From the NCBI RefSeq assembly GCF_013393905.1, contig NZ_CP040274.1, forward strand, positions 124,001 to 188,000: a stretch of 64,000 nucleotides of DNA. The letters run 5' to 3'. Made by a program: the position numbers and the translations under genes. The notes beneath the pieces were generated by a model. It made no database searches and was not told the DNA's origin. It worked only from the letters and a program-made list of their open reading frames with translations. Every line of letters begins with the position of its first letter. The first letter of the stretch is position 1. Positions 34,391 through 43,120 of the stretch are shown here, one piece after another. Source of the DNA: Nostoc sp. C052 (lineage in GTDB: Bacteria; Cyanobacteriota; Cyanobacteriia; Cyanobacteriales; Nostocaceae).

Positions 34391-35092
34391 TGTGTGTAAC
34401 TAAATTGGAAAAATGGCTTGTAATTTCAAAAATCTGCAAAAATTCTGAATTCAAGGGTTACTTCTTTTGGCAATGGCTCTCGCCTAGCATTTATCAAAGA
34501 CTCCAAGAATCAACCCATTGAGAGCATTGAAGAGATATAAACGAAGTCTATTCACAGATATTGATTACAAATATGCGCGGGTAATAAATGCTTGCAGTGG
34601 GTTTTACGTGATTTTGCTGGTTATTGGGAAGCACAAATTTGATTAAATCAATAATAACGTAAGAAATGCAAGTAGACTGAATCTTGCTTTACCAAATCTT
34701 TATAATCACTTCTGATGTACCAAAAATAAATTCAGGACTATTTTACCCCGTTTTAGCAATCATCCAGATGAGCAATAATTGTTAATTCCACTTTTTATAA
34801 GGCTTTCAGAGTTATAGAATTTCAAACTTCGGTAATAATTTTCTGCCTGAGTTTTTAAATTTTCAATAAAGTTAAGGTTTTGTTAATGTTTAAGTAATGT
34901 GATAGTGCAAACACCAATGGCGTTGTTGCACGAATCGGAAAGTGAAAAATTTCGGGGGAGATGGGCAGGGCAAACGTATGGTATTTCTGAAACCCTTGTA
35001 GCACAAGGATATTGATGAAAAAATCGCCTGAATCATCAACTATCAAGCCAATATCTGCAATTAATTAGGCGTGAGCTTGAGGACAGCATGAC
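34391..35092. promoter_or_regulatory. Intergenic region upstream of the phosphatase gene
   Basis: No gene is seen in 702 bases. On the minus strand, two 8-mers of the form [AC]TTAAC[AT][AT] with 11-base spacing occur near 34870-34890 (ATTAACAA and CTTAACTT), which is two thirds of a cyanobacterial Pho box. This is weak and about 480 bases from the start codon. The remainder is AT-rich, unstructured sequence. Confidence 0.3.
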
Positions 35093-35220
35093 CTACACCG
35101 TCACCAACCAATCGCACACCACAGACGTACACCCGTCTGCAAACTTAACCCAAACCTGCCACTGCCCCAAGTAGCTATTCCAGTAAAGCTCACATCTAAA
35201 GCTCACATCAGCAATCGGTG
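35093..35220 (-). pseudogene. C-terminal fragment of a third CyRepA1 gene
   Basis: The minus strand reads ELYWNSYLGQWQVWVKFADG, then CTSVVCDWLVTV and a stop at 35093. This matches the last ~38 residues of both full replication proteins and is identical to neither. A 13-base tandem duplication (AAAGCTCACATC repeated) marks its 5' side. It sits directly left of the copy B module and is the left-hand end of another module. Confidence 0.8.
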
Positions 35221-35304
35221 GCGGGGAAGGCAACAAGGGTGTTTTTCTCAGCAATACGAGTGGCCAAGAAGTTATGTGATTTGTCACAAAACTGCTCCTC
35301 AAAT

Positions 35305-35691
35305 CTAGCCCCTAGTTTTTTTTGCTGTCACCTCTATCTCAATCCGCATTCTCGGATCTGAAAGTCCTGCGACAATCATTGTTGCTGCTGGTCTGACATC
35401 TCCTAAATATTTACGAATTACTGGCCAGCTTTGTTCAAAGTCTTCTCGAATCGGTAAAATATAACGAACTCGCACTATATCCTGCATTACCAGTCCCGCC
35501 TCTGTCAGCGCAGCATTAATGTTTTTAAAACACTGCTCTGTTTGTTTTACAACATCATCAGATATGGTCATCGAACTGTAATCAAAACCCGTGGTACCAG
35601 AAACAAAAACCCAGTCTCCATCAACAACGGCTCTAGAATAAGCAATTTCTTGCTCGAAGATAGAACCAGAAGATATGAATTGACGACTCAT
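35305..35691 (-). CDS. ridA: RidA family enamine/imine deaminase (copy B)
   Basis: A 128-residue protein, identical to copy A at 991-1377 except for three conservative changes (G17/A, I23/V, R93/K approximately). All residues of the RidA active site are kept, including the Arg in RPAATMIV. It again closes the leftward operon behind the replication gene, with the same inverted repeat around its ribosome site. Homology to the other module continues past its stop codon to about 35233, where it ends abruptly next to the CyRepA1 fragment. The very high conservation compared with neighbouring genes suggests selection or recent gene conversion. Confidence 0.9.
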   Translation of the reverse strand: MSRQFISSGSIFEQEIAYSRAVVDGDWVFVSGTTGFDYSSMTISDDVVKQTEQCFKNINAALTEAGLVMQDIVRVRYILPIREDFEQSWPVIRKYLGDVRPAATMIVAGLSDPRMRIEIEVTAKKTRG

Positions 35692-35726
35692 TTAATTGTG
35701 GAATCTCCTTCCAAATGTATCTACAA

Positions 35727-38700
35727 TTAAACCACCACCAACCAATCGCACACCACAGACCTACACTCGTCTGCAAAGTTAACCCAAACCTGCCACTGCC
35801 CCAGGTATGTGTTCCAGTAAGGCTCCCCATCAGCAACGCCAATAGCTTCACCAAGCTGGGAAACCATCTGTTGGTAGAACCGACCAGCGCTGTCGAGTCC
35901 AAGGCGCATTTTCAGCTTCAGCCCTTTCCAGGCTTGGGTAGCAGGACTTTCAACCTGATTTAATGTTTGGGGAATGTCATCTGATATTGTGCCAGTCACT
36001 TGTGTTGGGAACTCTATATTATTCGTGACTGACACCGACTCACTAAGAAACACTTCATCTCGATTTAACCACTGCCCGAAAATCGAATCACGCTCATCAT
36101 CAGGGGCAACGAATTGATAAACGCACTCCCGATTTTCACGCTTACCCAACCGACCGACGTAATCCAGTTTCAAATCAATCTTCGCAAGTAGTTTCTGTGC
36201 GATCGCTATGGAAGTAAGCTTTTCCGAGATACTGACATTCAAGTAATTTTTGATAACGTGCCTGTGCTGAACAGCCAGAGCCTTAAACTCCACTAGCTTC
36301 TCGTCGCTGCCACGTAACTGAACGTCTGGTGTAAGAAACTGCAACAGATTCAGATTTTCGAGTAACAGTACAGCCGGCAACATTTGCCCCTTGTTAAAGT
36401 CAGGTTTCCAAATCGAATTCTCTCCCGCCTCTAACTGCGCCTTAGCCCGTTTCGCATCACGGTTGCTCAGAAACTCTCGCCCCAGCGTCAAATAATAGTG
36501 CATCCGCAGTTGGGGATACCAGCCGTCGTCATCTTTCTCGACCAAATCAGGGGTTACGTCAATTTCGTAGCGACGCGATAATTCAGCCTTGCGCTGCTGG
36601 TGTCGTTCAGTTTTGGTTTTCGCCCTTGTGTCTTGTAGCTTCTTGAGTTCGGCATCAGAGATGGTTGGAGAATCCGCGATCGCCTGACACTCAGCAGTAT
36701 ACAATTCCTGACTAGCCGCCTTAACCGACTCGATTACTGCCCCACTCTCATCGTCATCAGCATCGTCAGCATCAATAACGGTGTACCCATCCTCGACCAA
36801 ACCCGCAAGCACAGACTCTCGATAGCGCCGCATCTCCACATTAATCACAGAACCACGCTTACCCCAAGTCTGCAAAGATTCGGGCTGGAAGTTCTGGTCA
36901 ATATAGCTCAAATCCGCATTATCCGCCGCCGACAACAGCGCAATGTTCGCCTGTGTTGCGACGTGTTGACTTCTGAGCAATCCTCCAATGGTAGTAGAAC
37001 CATTGCCCACAACGCCCATACCCCATTCTCTGACCCAAATGTGGCGGTCAACTGTTTCCCTAACCCTTGCCAACATCTGCCGCACGGAGTTAACCGGCTG
37101 CACTCCCTGAAATATTCCCCAAACACCATCAAAATGCCCTCGAATGTCGATGGATACCCCAGTTTCAAGACTTGGGGAGGCGATAACCAAATCATACTGG
37201 GTGAGAATTTCGTTGAGATGAGCGATACAGCCGAAAGCCGCATGAGAGGGGTCAGCAACAGATTCGCTGTCAATTCGCAGAATCCGCAGGTGTGGGTATT
37301 TACGGCGAAACCGTTCCTCAAGTGCTTGGGTTCCCCATTTGGATTTGGCTTTTTGAGCAGAGCAGCACAATAGATGATGCCCACCTTTAGAAATTGCTTT
37401 GTCGAGCGCGGCGATAAGATTCTTCGGGTTACTGCCAGAATAGTTGTAACAGTTACCAGCTACGTGGCGATAGTTGTTGACGATGACAAACGGATTAACC
37501 CGATATTCGCCAGCGAGTGATAAAACATACTTTACATCTGTGTCAGAAACATCCGCACTAGACAAGTAAATCTTTCCTTGACTACTCCCTAGAACATTCT
37601 GCACAAGTTGTTTGAGGTTTTTGAGAACGGATACCCGACGTTTTTGCACTTCTGTACCAGAGTTGAGCAAATGCCAGAATACTTGGTCGCATTCATCAAT
37701 AATAATCACATCATTCGCCCAGTCATTAGGGTTGAATCGCGCCTGACTCTCTTGATGTAGCGAATCAACACACACCCCATATCCCAACAATGTGCCTGTT
37801 TCATTCGTGCGAACTTCGGTAACATAGTTAACACCAAACCGATTACACAGTGCCTCACCCAATTGAATACGGTGGGTGATGATTAATACCCGTCTATCTT
37901 GGTCGTGTGCTTTCGCCACCTCAGTTGCCAGCCATTCGGTTTTACCAGTGCCTTTCGGAGCCTTGAGGATAATCAGTTTTTCACCTTCGGGGACGAGAAG
38001 TTGTCCGAGGAATCTTTGGTTGAGAGCGATCGCTGGGGGATAAGTCAGCAGAGTAAACAGCTTAATCTCCCACAACTCCAGTGCAACAGCCGTATTGTAG
38101 AGTGCGTCAAAGGCTTCCCGCCCTTTGGCAACAATAAAATCATCAACCCCTTTAGAAGCCCCTAGCGGTAAATCAATCACTCGCAGCGAACAGCCCTCAT
38201 TTACCAGCAGCCGTCCCATGCGACTGATAGCGGTTCTGACTCGTTGGACTGTCTCAGGTTTGTTGTCCTGGTCAAAGCAAATGTTAACCTGTCTCCCCTG
38301 TGTTGCAAAATGTTTCAAGTCGGGAATTAGAAATGGTTTACCAATAGCAGTACCGTACTCATCCTGTGGTGTGCGGTATCCAGCGTTTACTCCCGGAATT
38401 GCGATCGCAGCATAACCAGCAGTCAATAATGCCCCCGCTTTCTTGACACCTTCTACAATTGTCACTGGCACATTATGCCGCCAAACCCAATGCCAGAAAC
38501 CGCCAGGATGCTGTAAATCTTCTTCAGTAATGGCAATGCCGCTACGATTGGAAACTTTCACCCAGATGCGATTCGGGACTAAGAGGAAGAAAGCGTGTGT
38601 TTCTTCTCTGTAAGGATGCTCGTATTTGATAAACTTGTGGATTTTTTGGCGATCTCTTCGGGGATGGTCAGGTTTGAAACAGCCCCACATCATACTGACG

Positions 38701-38948
38701 TAGTTGTTGAGCGGGTCAACACCACTGCACCACCAGCCGCCTAATTCAATGTGCTGGTATTTCTTCAAGTCCCTGTCTCTGAGCCGCCCATCGTTACGAC
38801 GGGAGATTTTGGGACTGTAGAGCAGATATTCGTAAGGTGTTGTGGCGTGGAGCGAACGTACATTCAGGGCAATGATTTCTTCGTCAACGCCACTATTTAA
38901 CCATTCTTGTAAGTGTAGAGCTTGAGAATCGGTTTCGATTATATTCAT
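35727..38948 (-). CDS. CyRepA1-type plasmid replication protein, DUF3854 TOPRIM-like + helicase (copy B)
   Basis: A 1073-residue protein from ATG 38948 (MNIIETDSQ) with a GGAGGGG ribosome site. The TOPRIM-like block (VTIVEGVKKAGALL, ICFDQDNKPE, KGVDDF), the P-loop APKGTGKTEW, Walker B IIIDECDQ and QMLARVRE are all intact, so both replication genes in the window look functional. It differs from copy A mainly in the Ser/Thr-rich linker after VSVTNNI, which is about 20 residues shorter, and in the final domain. Having two intact initiators on one molecule is unusual, because related initiators normally make replicons incompatible. Confidence 0.85.
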   Translation of the reverse strand: MNIIETDSQALHLQEWLNSGVDEEIIALNVRSLHATTPYEYLLYSPKISRRNDGRLRDRDLKKYQHIELGGWWCSGVDPLNNYVSMMWGCFKPDHPRRDRQKIHKFIKYEHPYREETHAFFLLVPNRIWVKVSNRSGIAITEEDLQHPGGFWHWVWRHNVPVTIVEGVKKAGALLTAGYAAIAIPGVNAGYRTPQDEYGTAIGKPFLIPDLKHFATQGRQVNICFDQDNKPETVQRVRTAISRMGRLLVNEGCSLRVIDLPLGASKGVDDFIVAKGREAFDALYNTAVALELWEIKLFTLLTYPPAIALNQRFLGQLLVPEGEKLIILKAPKGTGKTEWLATEVAKAHDQDRRVLIITHRIQLGEALCNRFGVNYVTEVRTNETGTLLGYGVCVDSLHQESQARFNPNDWANDVIIIDECDQVFWHLLNSGTEVQKRRVSVLKNLKQLVQNVLGSSQGKIYLSSADVSDTDVKYVLSLAGEYRVNPFVIVNNYRHVAGNCYNYSGSNPKNLIAALDKAISKGGHHLLCCSAQKAKSKWGTQALEERFRRKYPHLRILRIDSESVADPSHAAFGCIAHLNEILTQYDLVIASPSLETGVSIDIRGHFDGVWGIFQGVQPVNSVRQMLARVRETVDRHIWVREWGMGVVGNGSTTIGGLLRSQHVATQANIALLSAADNADLSYIDQNFQPESLQTWGKRGSVINVEMRRYRESVLAGLVEDGYTVIDADDADDDESGAVIESVKAASQELYTAECQAIADSPTISDAELKKLQDTRAKTKTERHQQRKAELSRRYEIDVTPDLVEKDDDGWYPQLRMHYYLTLGREFLSNRDAKRAKAQLEAGENSIWKPDFNKGQMLPAVLLLENLNLLQFLTPDVQLRGSDEKLVEFKALAVQHRHVIKNYLNVSISEKLTSIAIAQKLLAKIDLKLDYVGRLGKRENRECVYQFVAPDDERDSIFGQWLNRDEVFLSESVSVTNNIEFPTQVTGTISDDIPQTLNQVESPATQAWKGLKLKMRLGLDSAGRFYQQMVSQLGEAIGVADGEPYWNTYLGQWQVWVNFADECRSVVCDWLVVV

Positions 38949-39052
38949 ATCCCCTCCAGTATTTTGAAGCAATGCAAAGCTTGGGGTATTGAGTCATACC
39001 GCCTTTTAGGTGAGTTACGTAGACATGAGTTAAAGAAGCGTGGTTTTAAGAG

Positions 39053-39112
39053 AAGCAATCAACAGGACTTGTATTGGTAGTTGTTTTTTTCGTCCTATTG
39101 ACTGCTTTTTAA
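39053..39112 (-). promoter_or_regulatory. Hairpin in the leader of the replication gene (copy B)
   Basis: Plus-strand arms at 39053-39069 and 39093-39108 form a 16-pair stem with one bulge. Two positions are A-C mismatches on the plus strand but G-U pairs on the minus strand, so the fold belongs to the minus-strand leader of the replication gene. The sequence is unrelated to the copy A hairpin at 4772-4806. Read on the plus strand the second arm is followed by TTTTT, so a weak antisense terminator is an alternative. Confidence 0.4.
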
Positions 39113-39171
39113 ACGGACTTAATAGTACAGATGAACTAAGAAACTGTCATTTTACATGATCACTGGCCTTG

Positions 39172-39777
39172 TCAGAATGATCTCCCACCTCCGGTATGTG
39201 GTCGGAAGGTGAGATTGATTCGGGTGCTAACCACTTTGTTGGTCTTAGGAACCTGATGCAGATGCGTAGACTGACAGCCTGGGTGCATCACAAGCAAACT
39301 GCCGTGTTCCAACCAAAAATCAGTAGGTCTGCCATTTCTCGGTTTAATTTGGAATTTTCGACATGACCCCAAACTGACTGATGCAATCGCCGGGTTAAGT
39401 CCCATCGATGGTTCGTTGTCAGAATGCCAGCCGATAGAATCAGTCCTCGTGCGGTATTGGTTGCCGATAACGATGCGGAATTTGTAACCAGTAAGTGCAG
39501 TGATCCGATCGCGCAAGTTAGCCAGATTGTCTGTCCAAGTCAGGGGTTTTAAAAATACGCTGTTGGAGTAAAGGTAATCACATCCGGCATCACCATAAAT
39601 ACATTCGAGGCGAGGAACGGGCATTGTTTTACCCGCAATTCTGATTTGATTTTGCTGCCACTCCAGTTTCAAGCAGTGTTGGTAAAGTTCGTTTGCAAGT
39701 TCAAGGCTTAAGAAATCGGGATAGTAAGTAATGGGTAAAACTGGGGTTGATTCAGAGAAGAGTGTGAGTTGTTGCAT
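39172..39777 (-). CDS. AlkB-like 2-oxoglutarate/Fe(II) dioxygenase (copy B)
   Basis: A 201-residue homologue of 4810-5409. It keeps the HxD iron ligands (WHSDNE), HLHQVPK and the RINLTFR motif, as well as the nucleotide-lid block PVPRLECIYGD. It differs in the N-terminal tail and at scattered surface positions (for example RTRTDSIGW instead of RSGQDSIGW). It should remove alkyl lesions from nucleic acid. Unlike copy A it is separated from the replication gene by about 220 bases containing a hairpin, and from its upstream neighbour by a terminator-like hairpin, so its transcription may be more independent. Confidence 0.85.
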   Translation of the reverse strand: MQQLTLFSESTPVLPITYYPDFLSLELANELYQHCLKLEWQQNQIRIAGKTMPVPRLECIYGDAGCDYLYSNSVFLKPLTWTDNLANLRDRITALTGYKFRIVIGNQYRTRTDSIGWHSDNEPSMGLNPAIASVSLGSCRKFQIKPRNGRPTDFWLEHGSLLVMHPGCQSTHLHQVPKTNKVVSTRINLTFRPHTGGGRSF

Positions 39778-39866
39778 AATTTTGTTCTCAAAGTTTTTTG
39801 AGTTGTGTAACCGAGAAATAGTATGCTTATAACAAGCAACTAAGCTTGTATTCGGCTGATATAGTC

Positions 39867-39900
39867 AAGCGAATGCTCATTTCCTGTGCGTTCGCTTTTA
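39867..39900 (+). terminator. Terminator-like hairpin beside the variable-slot gene (copy B)
   Basis: AAGCGAATGC at 39867-39876 and GCGTTCGCTT at 39888-39897 form a 10-pair stem with one U-G pair, followed by TTTTAA on the plus strand. It abuts the stop codon of the 313-residue gene, which is on the minus strand. It could end that gene's transcript or stop antisense transcription coming from the left. Confidence 0.4.
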
Positions 39901-40839
39901 ACTTTTGACTAACACCCGTGGCTTCTTGGTAGCAAAAGCCCCTGCAATTCTTAGCGCAGCAGTCGGGTTTGGATGAGCGAAAAACTCTTCAATTGCCTTG
40001 GTCAATCCAGATGCAACCATTGGGTCATGGCAGGCGTAAACGTAAACTGGCTGCTGAGTGCCATTGACCAGGCGCATTTCCTGACGCTCCCCTAGTTGTG
40101 GGTAAAATGTGCGAACCCAAGTACCGAGATGACCGCGATAATGAGAACCGCTCAAGGGGACTTTCTTTCCCAGTTCGCTCTCCGCAAAATTAACCACACC
40201 CATCCATTTCTCTTTGCTACCAAAGAGAGCTTGTTGATTGTGTTGGGCTAGGAGATTGGCGGCGAAGTCTTGAAAATGCTGCTCCATGTATGGGTTGAGT
40301 CTGCCACCTGTAAGTTCAGCTAAAGTTCTCATCGCCTCAACCAAAGTTTGTAGGCGCTGCTCAACTGGTGGGAGGGCAGGGGCAGTGAGAGTATCAACTT
40401 TGGGTGTAATGTTAGGCACTGCTGCAACTAGCTCTAAGATGATTGTTCGCACTTGAGCAGCTACTTCCGATTCAGTGAGCAACATTGCGATGCGGAGTGT
40501 TCCAGAAGGTGAAAAGACTCTAGCTTGGGCTGTTCGGGATGCTAGCTCCAACTTGGAGCGAGCATTAGACAAGTCTTTACCAGTTAGTTTTTTGGTTTCC
40601 TTAGCCTGAAACTCCTTACTGTTTCTTTCGTAGATATGCTTAATAGCTGGTATAGAAGATTGAAAATATTGAGCTAACTGCTCAACAGTGGCCCATCCCT
40701 CCCCGTTCCATACAGCGAACACTATTGCCTTTGCTTTGCTGAGAACTTCTTGGGCGCGAGAATCATCTAAATTAGAAAGTGCAGAAGTTCTGAATGATGG
40801 AGACTCGACTAAAACATTTTGATTTAAAGGTAAACTCAT
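39898..40839 (-). CDS. Putative DNA-binding protein in the variable slot (copy B)
   Basis: A 313-residue protein unrelated to its positional counterpart at 5439-6197. Residues ~40-110 (FAVWNGEGWATVEQLAQYFQ, then SIPAIKHIYERNSKEF) look like an HTH-containing N-terminal domain of the kind seen in phage regulatory proteins: 'ATVEQLAxYF...IK...RN..EF'. The middle (LRIAMLLTESEVAAQVRTII) is helical, and the C-terminal part (HYRGHLGTWVRTFYPQLGER) resembles antirepressor C-terminal domains. Its flanks are homologous between copies, so this gene was exchanged as a cassette. A regulatory or specificity function is inferred. Confidence 0.5.
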   Translation of the reverse strand: MSLPLNQNVLVESPSFRTSALSNLDDSRAQEVLSKAKAIVFAVWNGEGWATVEQLAQYFQSSIPAIKHIYERNSKEFQAKETKKLTGKDLSNARSKLELASRTAQARVFSPSGTLRIAMLLTESEVAAQVRTIILELVAAVPNITPKVDTLTAPALPPVEQRLQTLVEAMRTLAELTGGRLNPYMEQHFQDFAANLLAQHNQQALFGSKEKWMGVVNFAESELGKKVPLSGSHYRGHLGTWVRTFYPQLGERQEMRLVNGTQQPVYVYACHDPMVASGLTKAIEEFFAHPNPTAALRIAGAFATKKPRVLVKS

Positions 40840-40870
40840 CTTGTTCGACTCCTAAGTAAATTTCAAGACT

Positions 40871-41329
40871 TTAAACATTCACTCGCACTAAACTTTTTTC
40901 ACCAACTAATGAGAAACGATTAGATATAGTTGGTGTCTTAATTAACGTTGGCGACATCAATTCAACAAGGTAAAACCAAGATTTATGCACCAGTGCAATC
41001 CCCAGAATCAGCCGTTGTTTTGTTCCCTTATCGTGAGAGCAGAGGATCACTCTTTCGCCCAGAACGAAAGCGGGTTTTTGCACGGTGAGAGTTTCTAATT
41101 CTCCAGTTGCGATGATTTGGTTTTGTGTAGCATGGAGGATTTCTTTTCCGCAATCAATTGAATAAATCCAACATTCGTGTTTCCATTGCATACCGCAGCA
41201 GTAACCAAATGTTCTCGTGGTTCGCAAGAAAACTCTCTCCAGTAAATTAACTGCAACAGGTGGAATTGTTCCACGCCAAGGTGGAGAGAGATACCAACTT
41301 GTTTGAAGTGCATTAATATGGTCAATCAT
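40871..41329 (-). CDS. DUF1392 family protein (copy B)
   Basis: A 152-residue DUF1392 protein with the same conserved blocks as copy A (TSWYLSPPW, RTTRTFGYCCGMQW, ISNRFSLVGEKSLVRVNV). About eleven residues differ, most of them in the first 30 residues and around IDCGKEILHATQNQIIATGE. Its start overlaps the stop of the HTH gene by four bases. The conserved coupling of HTH and DUF1392 in both modules suggests that they act together. The function is unknown. Confidence 0.8.
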   Translation of the reverse strand: MIDHINALQTSWYLSPPWRGTIPPVAVNLLERVFLRTTRTFGYCCGMQWKHECWIYSIDCGKEILHATQNQIIATGELETLTVQKPAFVLGERVILCSHDKGTKQRLILGIALVHKSWFYLVELMSPTLIKTPTISNRFSLVGEKSLVRVNV

Positions 41330-41724
41330 GCTTGTTTCCCTAATAGGTAATTAATCGCTTCAACATCAAGAGCAGCAATACGTTTTTTAATTGATTGTGG
41401 TGGGTTATCAAAAAACTGTTTTAGATGCCATCTCCGAATTTGATAATGTCTGGCAGAGCGTCTTGTAGCTTTGAGCCATCCTCTTTTTACCCATCTAGTT
41501 ACAGTTGAGAAATTCAATTGAAGAACTTGAGCAATTTCTTGACAAGAATAGTTATCAAGCGTGGGACGGGCTGAATAACCTAAGTTGTTTAACTTCAGGT
41601 AAATTGCAACTGGTGTGCGTTGATATCCTCGCCTTTTTAGGATTGAAGCTATTTGTTTGACTGTATAGACTTCAGCTTTCGCCTCAATAATTGCAAGTTC
41701 TTCATCAGTCCATTTGATACTCAT
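41326..41724 (-). CDS. Double helix-turn-helix DNA-binding protein (copy B)
   Basis: A 132-residue protein differing from copy A (6680-7078) at three positions: T/R in WLKAT(R)RSARH, and the last residues GKQA instead of GRRA. It keeps the SANT/Myb-like N-terminal block (WTDEEL, TVKQIAS) and the excisionase-like HTH (STVTRWVKRGWL). The four-base overlaps with both neighbours are preserved. Near-identity in a DNA-binding protein suggests that both copies recognise the same site. Confidence 0.7.
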   Translation of the reverse strand: MSIKWTDEELAIIEAKAEVYTVKQIASILKRRGYQRTPVAIYLKLNNLGYSARPTLDNYSCQEIAQVLQLNFSTVTRWVKRGWLKATRRSARHYQIRRWHLKQFFDNPPQSIKKRIAALDVEAINYLLGKQA

Positions 41725-41951
41725 AATCTCACCTTTCCTATTGATGCAGATTTAGTAGAAGAATGTTCTTGTACAATCCGAGCGCTGATAGATTCAAAAT
41801 CTACTTGGAAGATGTTCATATCTGTGGACATTTCCCCTGTGTTGTAGCGGTCTACGATGTGCTGTTTAATTGCGGATTGGTTCAGCCCATCAGGGATATC
41901 AATGTGTGCTTCACTGATGATTTTTTCTACAACTGTAACGATGACTCTCAT
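41721..41951 (-). CDS. Small conserved replicon-module protein (copy B)
   Basis: A 76-residue protein from MRVIVTVVEKIIS, which defined the start for its copy A homologue (7075-7308). The first ~58 residues are nearly identical between the copies. The tails diverge completely (EHSSTKSASIGKVRL here), so only the N-terminal alpha/beta part seems constrained. No family is recognised. Confidence 0.6.
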   Translation of the reverse strand: MRVIVTVVEKIISEAHIDIPDGLNQSAIKQHIVDRYNTGEMSTDMNIFQVDFESISARIVQEHSSTKSASIGKVRL

Positions 41952-41974
41952 GGTTAACTCCTATTTGATTAATT

Positions 41975-42022
41975 GAGGATTCAGAAGTCAGAATCATTCT
42001 GAATCCTGACTTCTGATTTACA
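41975..42022. repeat. Short TCAGAAGTCAGAAT-type palindrome
   Basis: ATTCAGAAGTCAGAAT faces ATTCTGAATCCTGACTTCTG, a hairpin of a repeat type common in Nostocales. The homologous position in copy A (about 7340-7382) carries a degraded version (GAAGCCAGAATTATTCTGACTTCC), so this insertion is older than the split of the two modules. It overlaps the last codon of the 272-residue gene. Confidence 0.65.
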
Positions 42023-42836
42023 TTGCTCCAGTTTTTACCGTTTGCAACTGTTGCATCCATGCGTTGATTGCCGTTAATTCATCCGCACCACTAGCAACAG
42101 CATCAACAACTTGGTTTTGATAAGAAGATTCAGCATGATTGGGATATTCACACTTGTCTGCTGCCCAAGCCAAACACATTGTTTTTACCAGTTCATTAAT
42201 CTTGGTAGTATGAAGTAGACTTGGGCGGTCAACATCCTGAAATTCCAACCACTCTTTGACTAAATCAAGTGGATAATCAAGCAAAGTACGAATATTTTTG
42301 ATTCGTAAATCAAGTGTATGTACTGGTTGAGGGACTACACTAAGTTTTGGTGTAGATGGAGTGCCACCTAAGCGAAATTGGATGTCACGAATGATAGTTA
42401 CCCAATCAGCATTTTTGTTCCATTCTCTTTCAATTCTGCTTTTACTTGCAGCATCGTAAAGATTACAGAAAACCGTGTTTTCGTCACCAGCAGTAGCAAC
42501 GATAATTAGTGGCTTAGAAAAATCCTGAACTAATGACGCAGCTAAAAGAAAGCTTTTGGCGAAATTGGTTTCAACACCAGTCCTGACAACATAAAGTTCA
42601 TCAGCACTGACAACAATATCCAGCTTCAGATTGTCCTTACCTTTGAATTCTTTAGTCGTTAGGCGCAGTTCTGACAAGTACCCAGTTAATGCTCTTTGGG
42701 TAACAGGGATGGTTTTATCCCTGTCAATATCGTAGTGATACCACAGGTAAGATTCTCCACCTAACTCAGCATTTTTGACATAGAGATAAATCGGTTCGGG
42801 AGGGTTGCATAAACCTAGTTTGATTTCAGTAGTCAT
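42018..42836 (-). CDS. Conserved replicon-module protein of unknown function, 272 aa (copy B)
   Basis: A 272-residue homologue of 7383-8201 with the same length and start. Most differences are in the C-terminal helical tail (KCEYPNHAESSYQNQVVDA versus KCDHPTHAESLYQKQVIDA). The beta-rich N-terminal half is almost unchanged, which marks it as the functional part. No motif is recognised. The candidate antisense RNA lies beyond its 5' end, as in copy A. Confidence 0.6.
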   Translation of the reverse strand: MTTEIKLGLCNPPEPIYLYVKNAELGGESYLWYHYDIDRDKTIPVTQRALTGYLSELRLTTKEFKGKDNLKLDIVVSADELYVVRTGVETNFAKSFLLAASLVQDFSKPLIIVATAGDENTVFCNLYDAASKSRIEREWNKNADWVTIIRDIQFRLGGTPSTPKLSVVPQPVHTLDLRIKNIRTLLDYPLDLVKEWLEFQDVDRPSLLHTTKINELVKTMCLAWAADKCEYPNHAESSYQNQVVDAVASGADELTAINAWMQQLQTVKTGAM

Positions 42837-42886
42837 GTTTCACCTCGGTTAAAGTTTCATTGATTGGTATTCTGTGTGCAATAATG

Positions 42887-42964
42887 GGAATTCTGTAGCG
42901 GGAGAAGAACTTCCGTAGTAGCAATCGTTTGAATATTGACTACATTCAGACGATTGCTTTTGTA
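42887..42964 (+). ncRNA. Candidate antisense small RNA with two hairpins (copy B)
   Basis: Homologue of 8255-8331. Hairpin 1 (42899-42915) keeps the CGGGAG/CTTCCG stem with one change, in the loop. Hairpin 2 has arms GCAATCGTTTGAAT (42921-42934) and ATTCAGACGATTGC (42944-42957), 14 pairs with a 9-base loop, then TTTTGTA. Relative to copy A, stem positions 3, 4 and 7 changed on both sides and positions 8, 9 and 13 on one side, and every pair is kept, using G-U only when read on the plus strand. The upstream block with AATAAT (42880-42885) is conserved. Confidence 0.5.
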
Positions 42965-42976
42965 CTAAAGAGAAGG

Positions 42977-43120
42977 CTGTGAATTGGAGGGGAAAAGGGG
43001 AAAGGGTAAGGGGCAAAGGATGGAGAATGAAAGACTTTTCTCAATACAGTACGGAGCAAGAATTTTTTTAATATTGAGGTTCCCTTTCCCCTTTAACCCT
43101 TCCCCTTTTCCCCTCTTGAT
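42977..43120. repeat. Purine-rich/pyrimidine-rich palindromic repeat inserted at a gene end
   Basis: GGAGGGGAAAAGGGGAAAGGG (first 20 bases: GGAGGGGAAAAGGGGAAAGG) near 42979-42999 faces CCCTTTCCCCTTTAACCCTT near 43081-43101 and CCCCTTTTCCCCTC to 43118. The element is absent from copy A. Its right arm forms the new 3' end of the small gene at 43068-43490. Confidence 0.75.

Noticed and set aside
34855..35046. 63-residue minus-strand frame upstream of the copy B module
   Set aside because: There is no ribosome site and no similarity, and the sequence is AT-rich like its surroundings.
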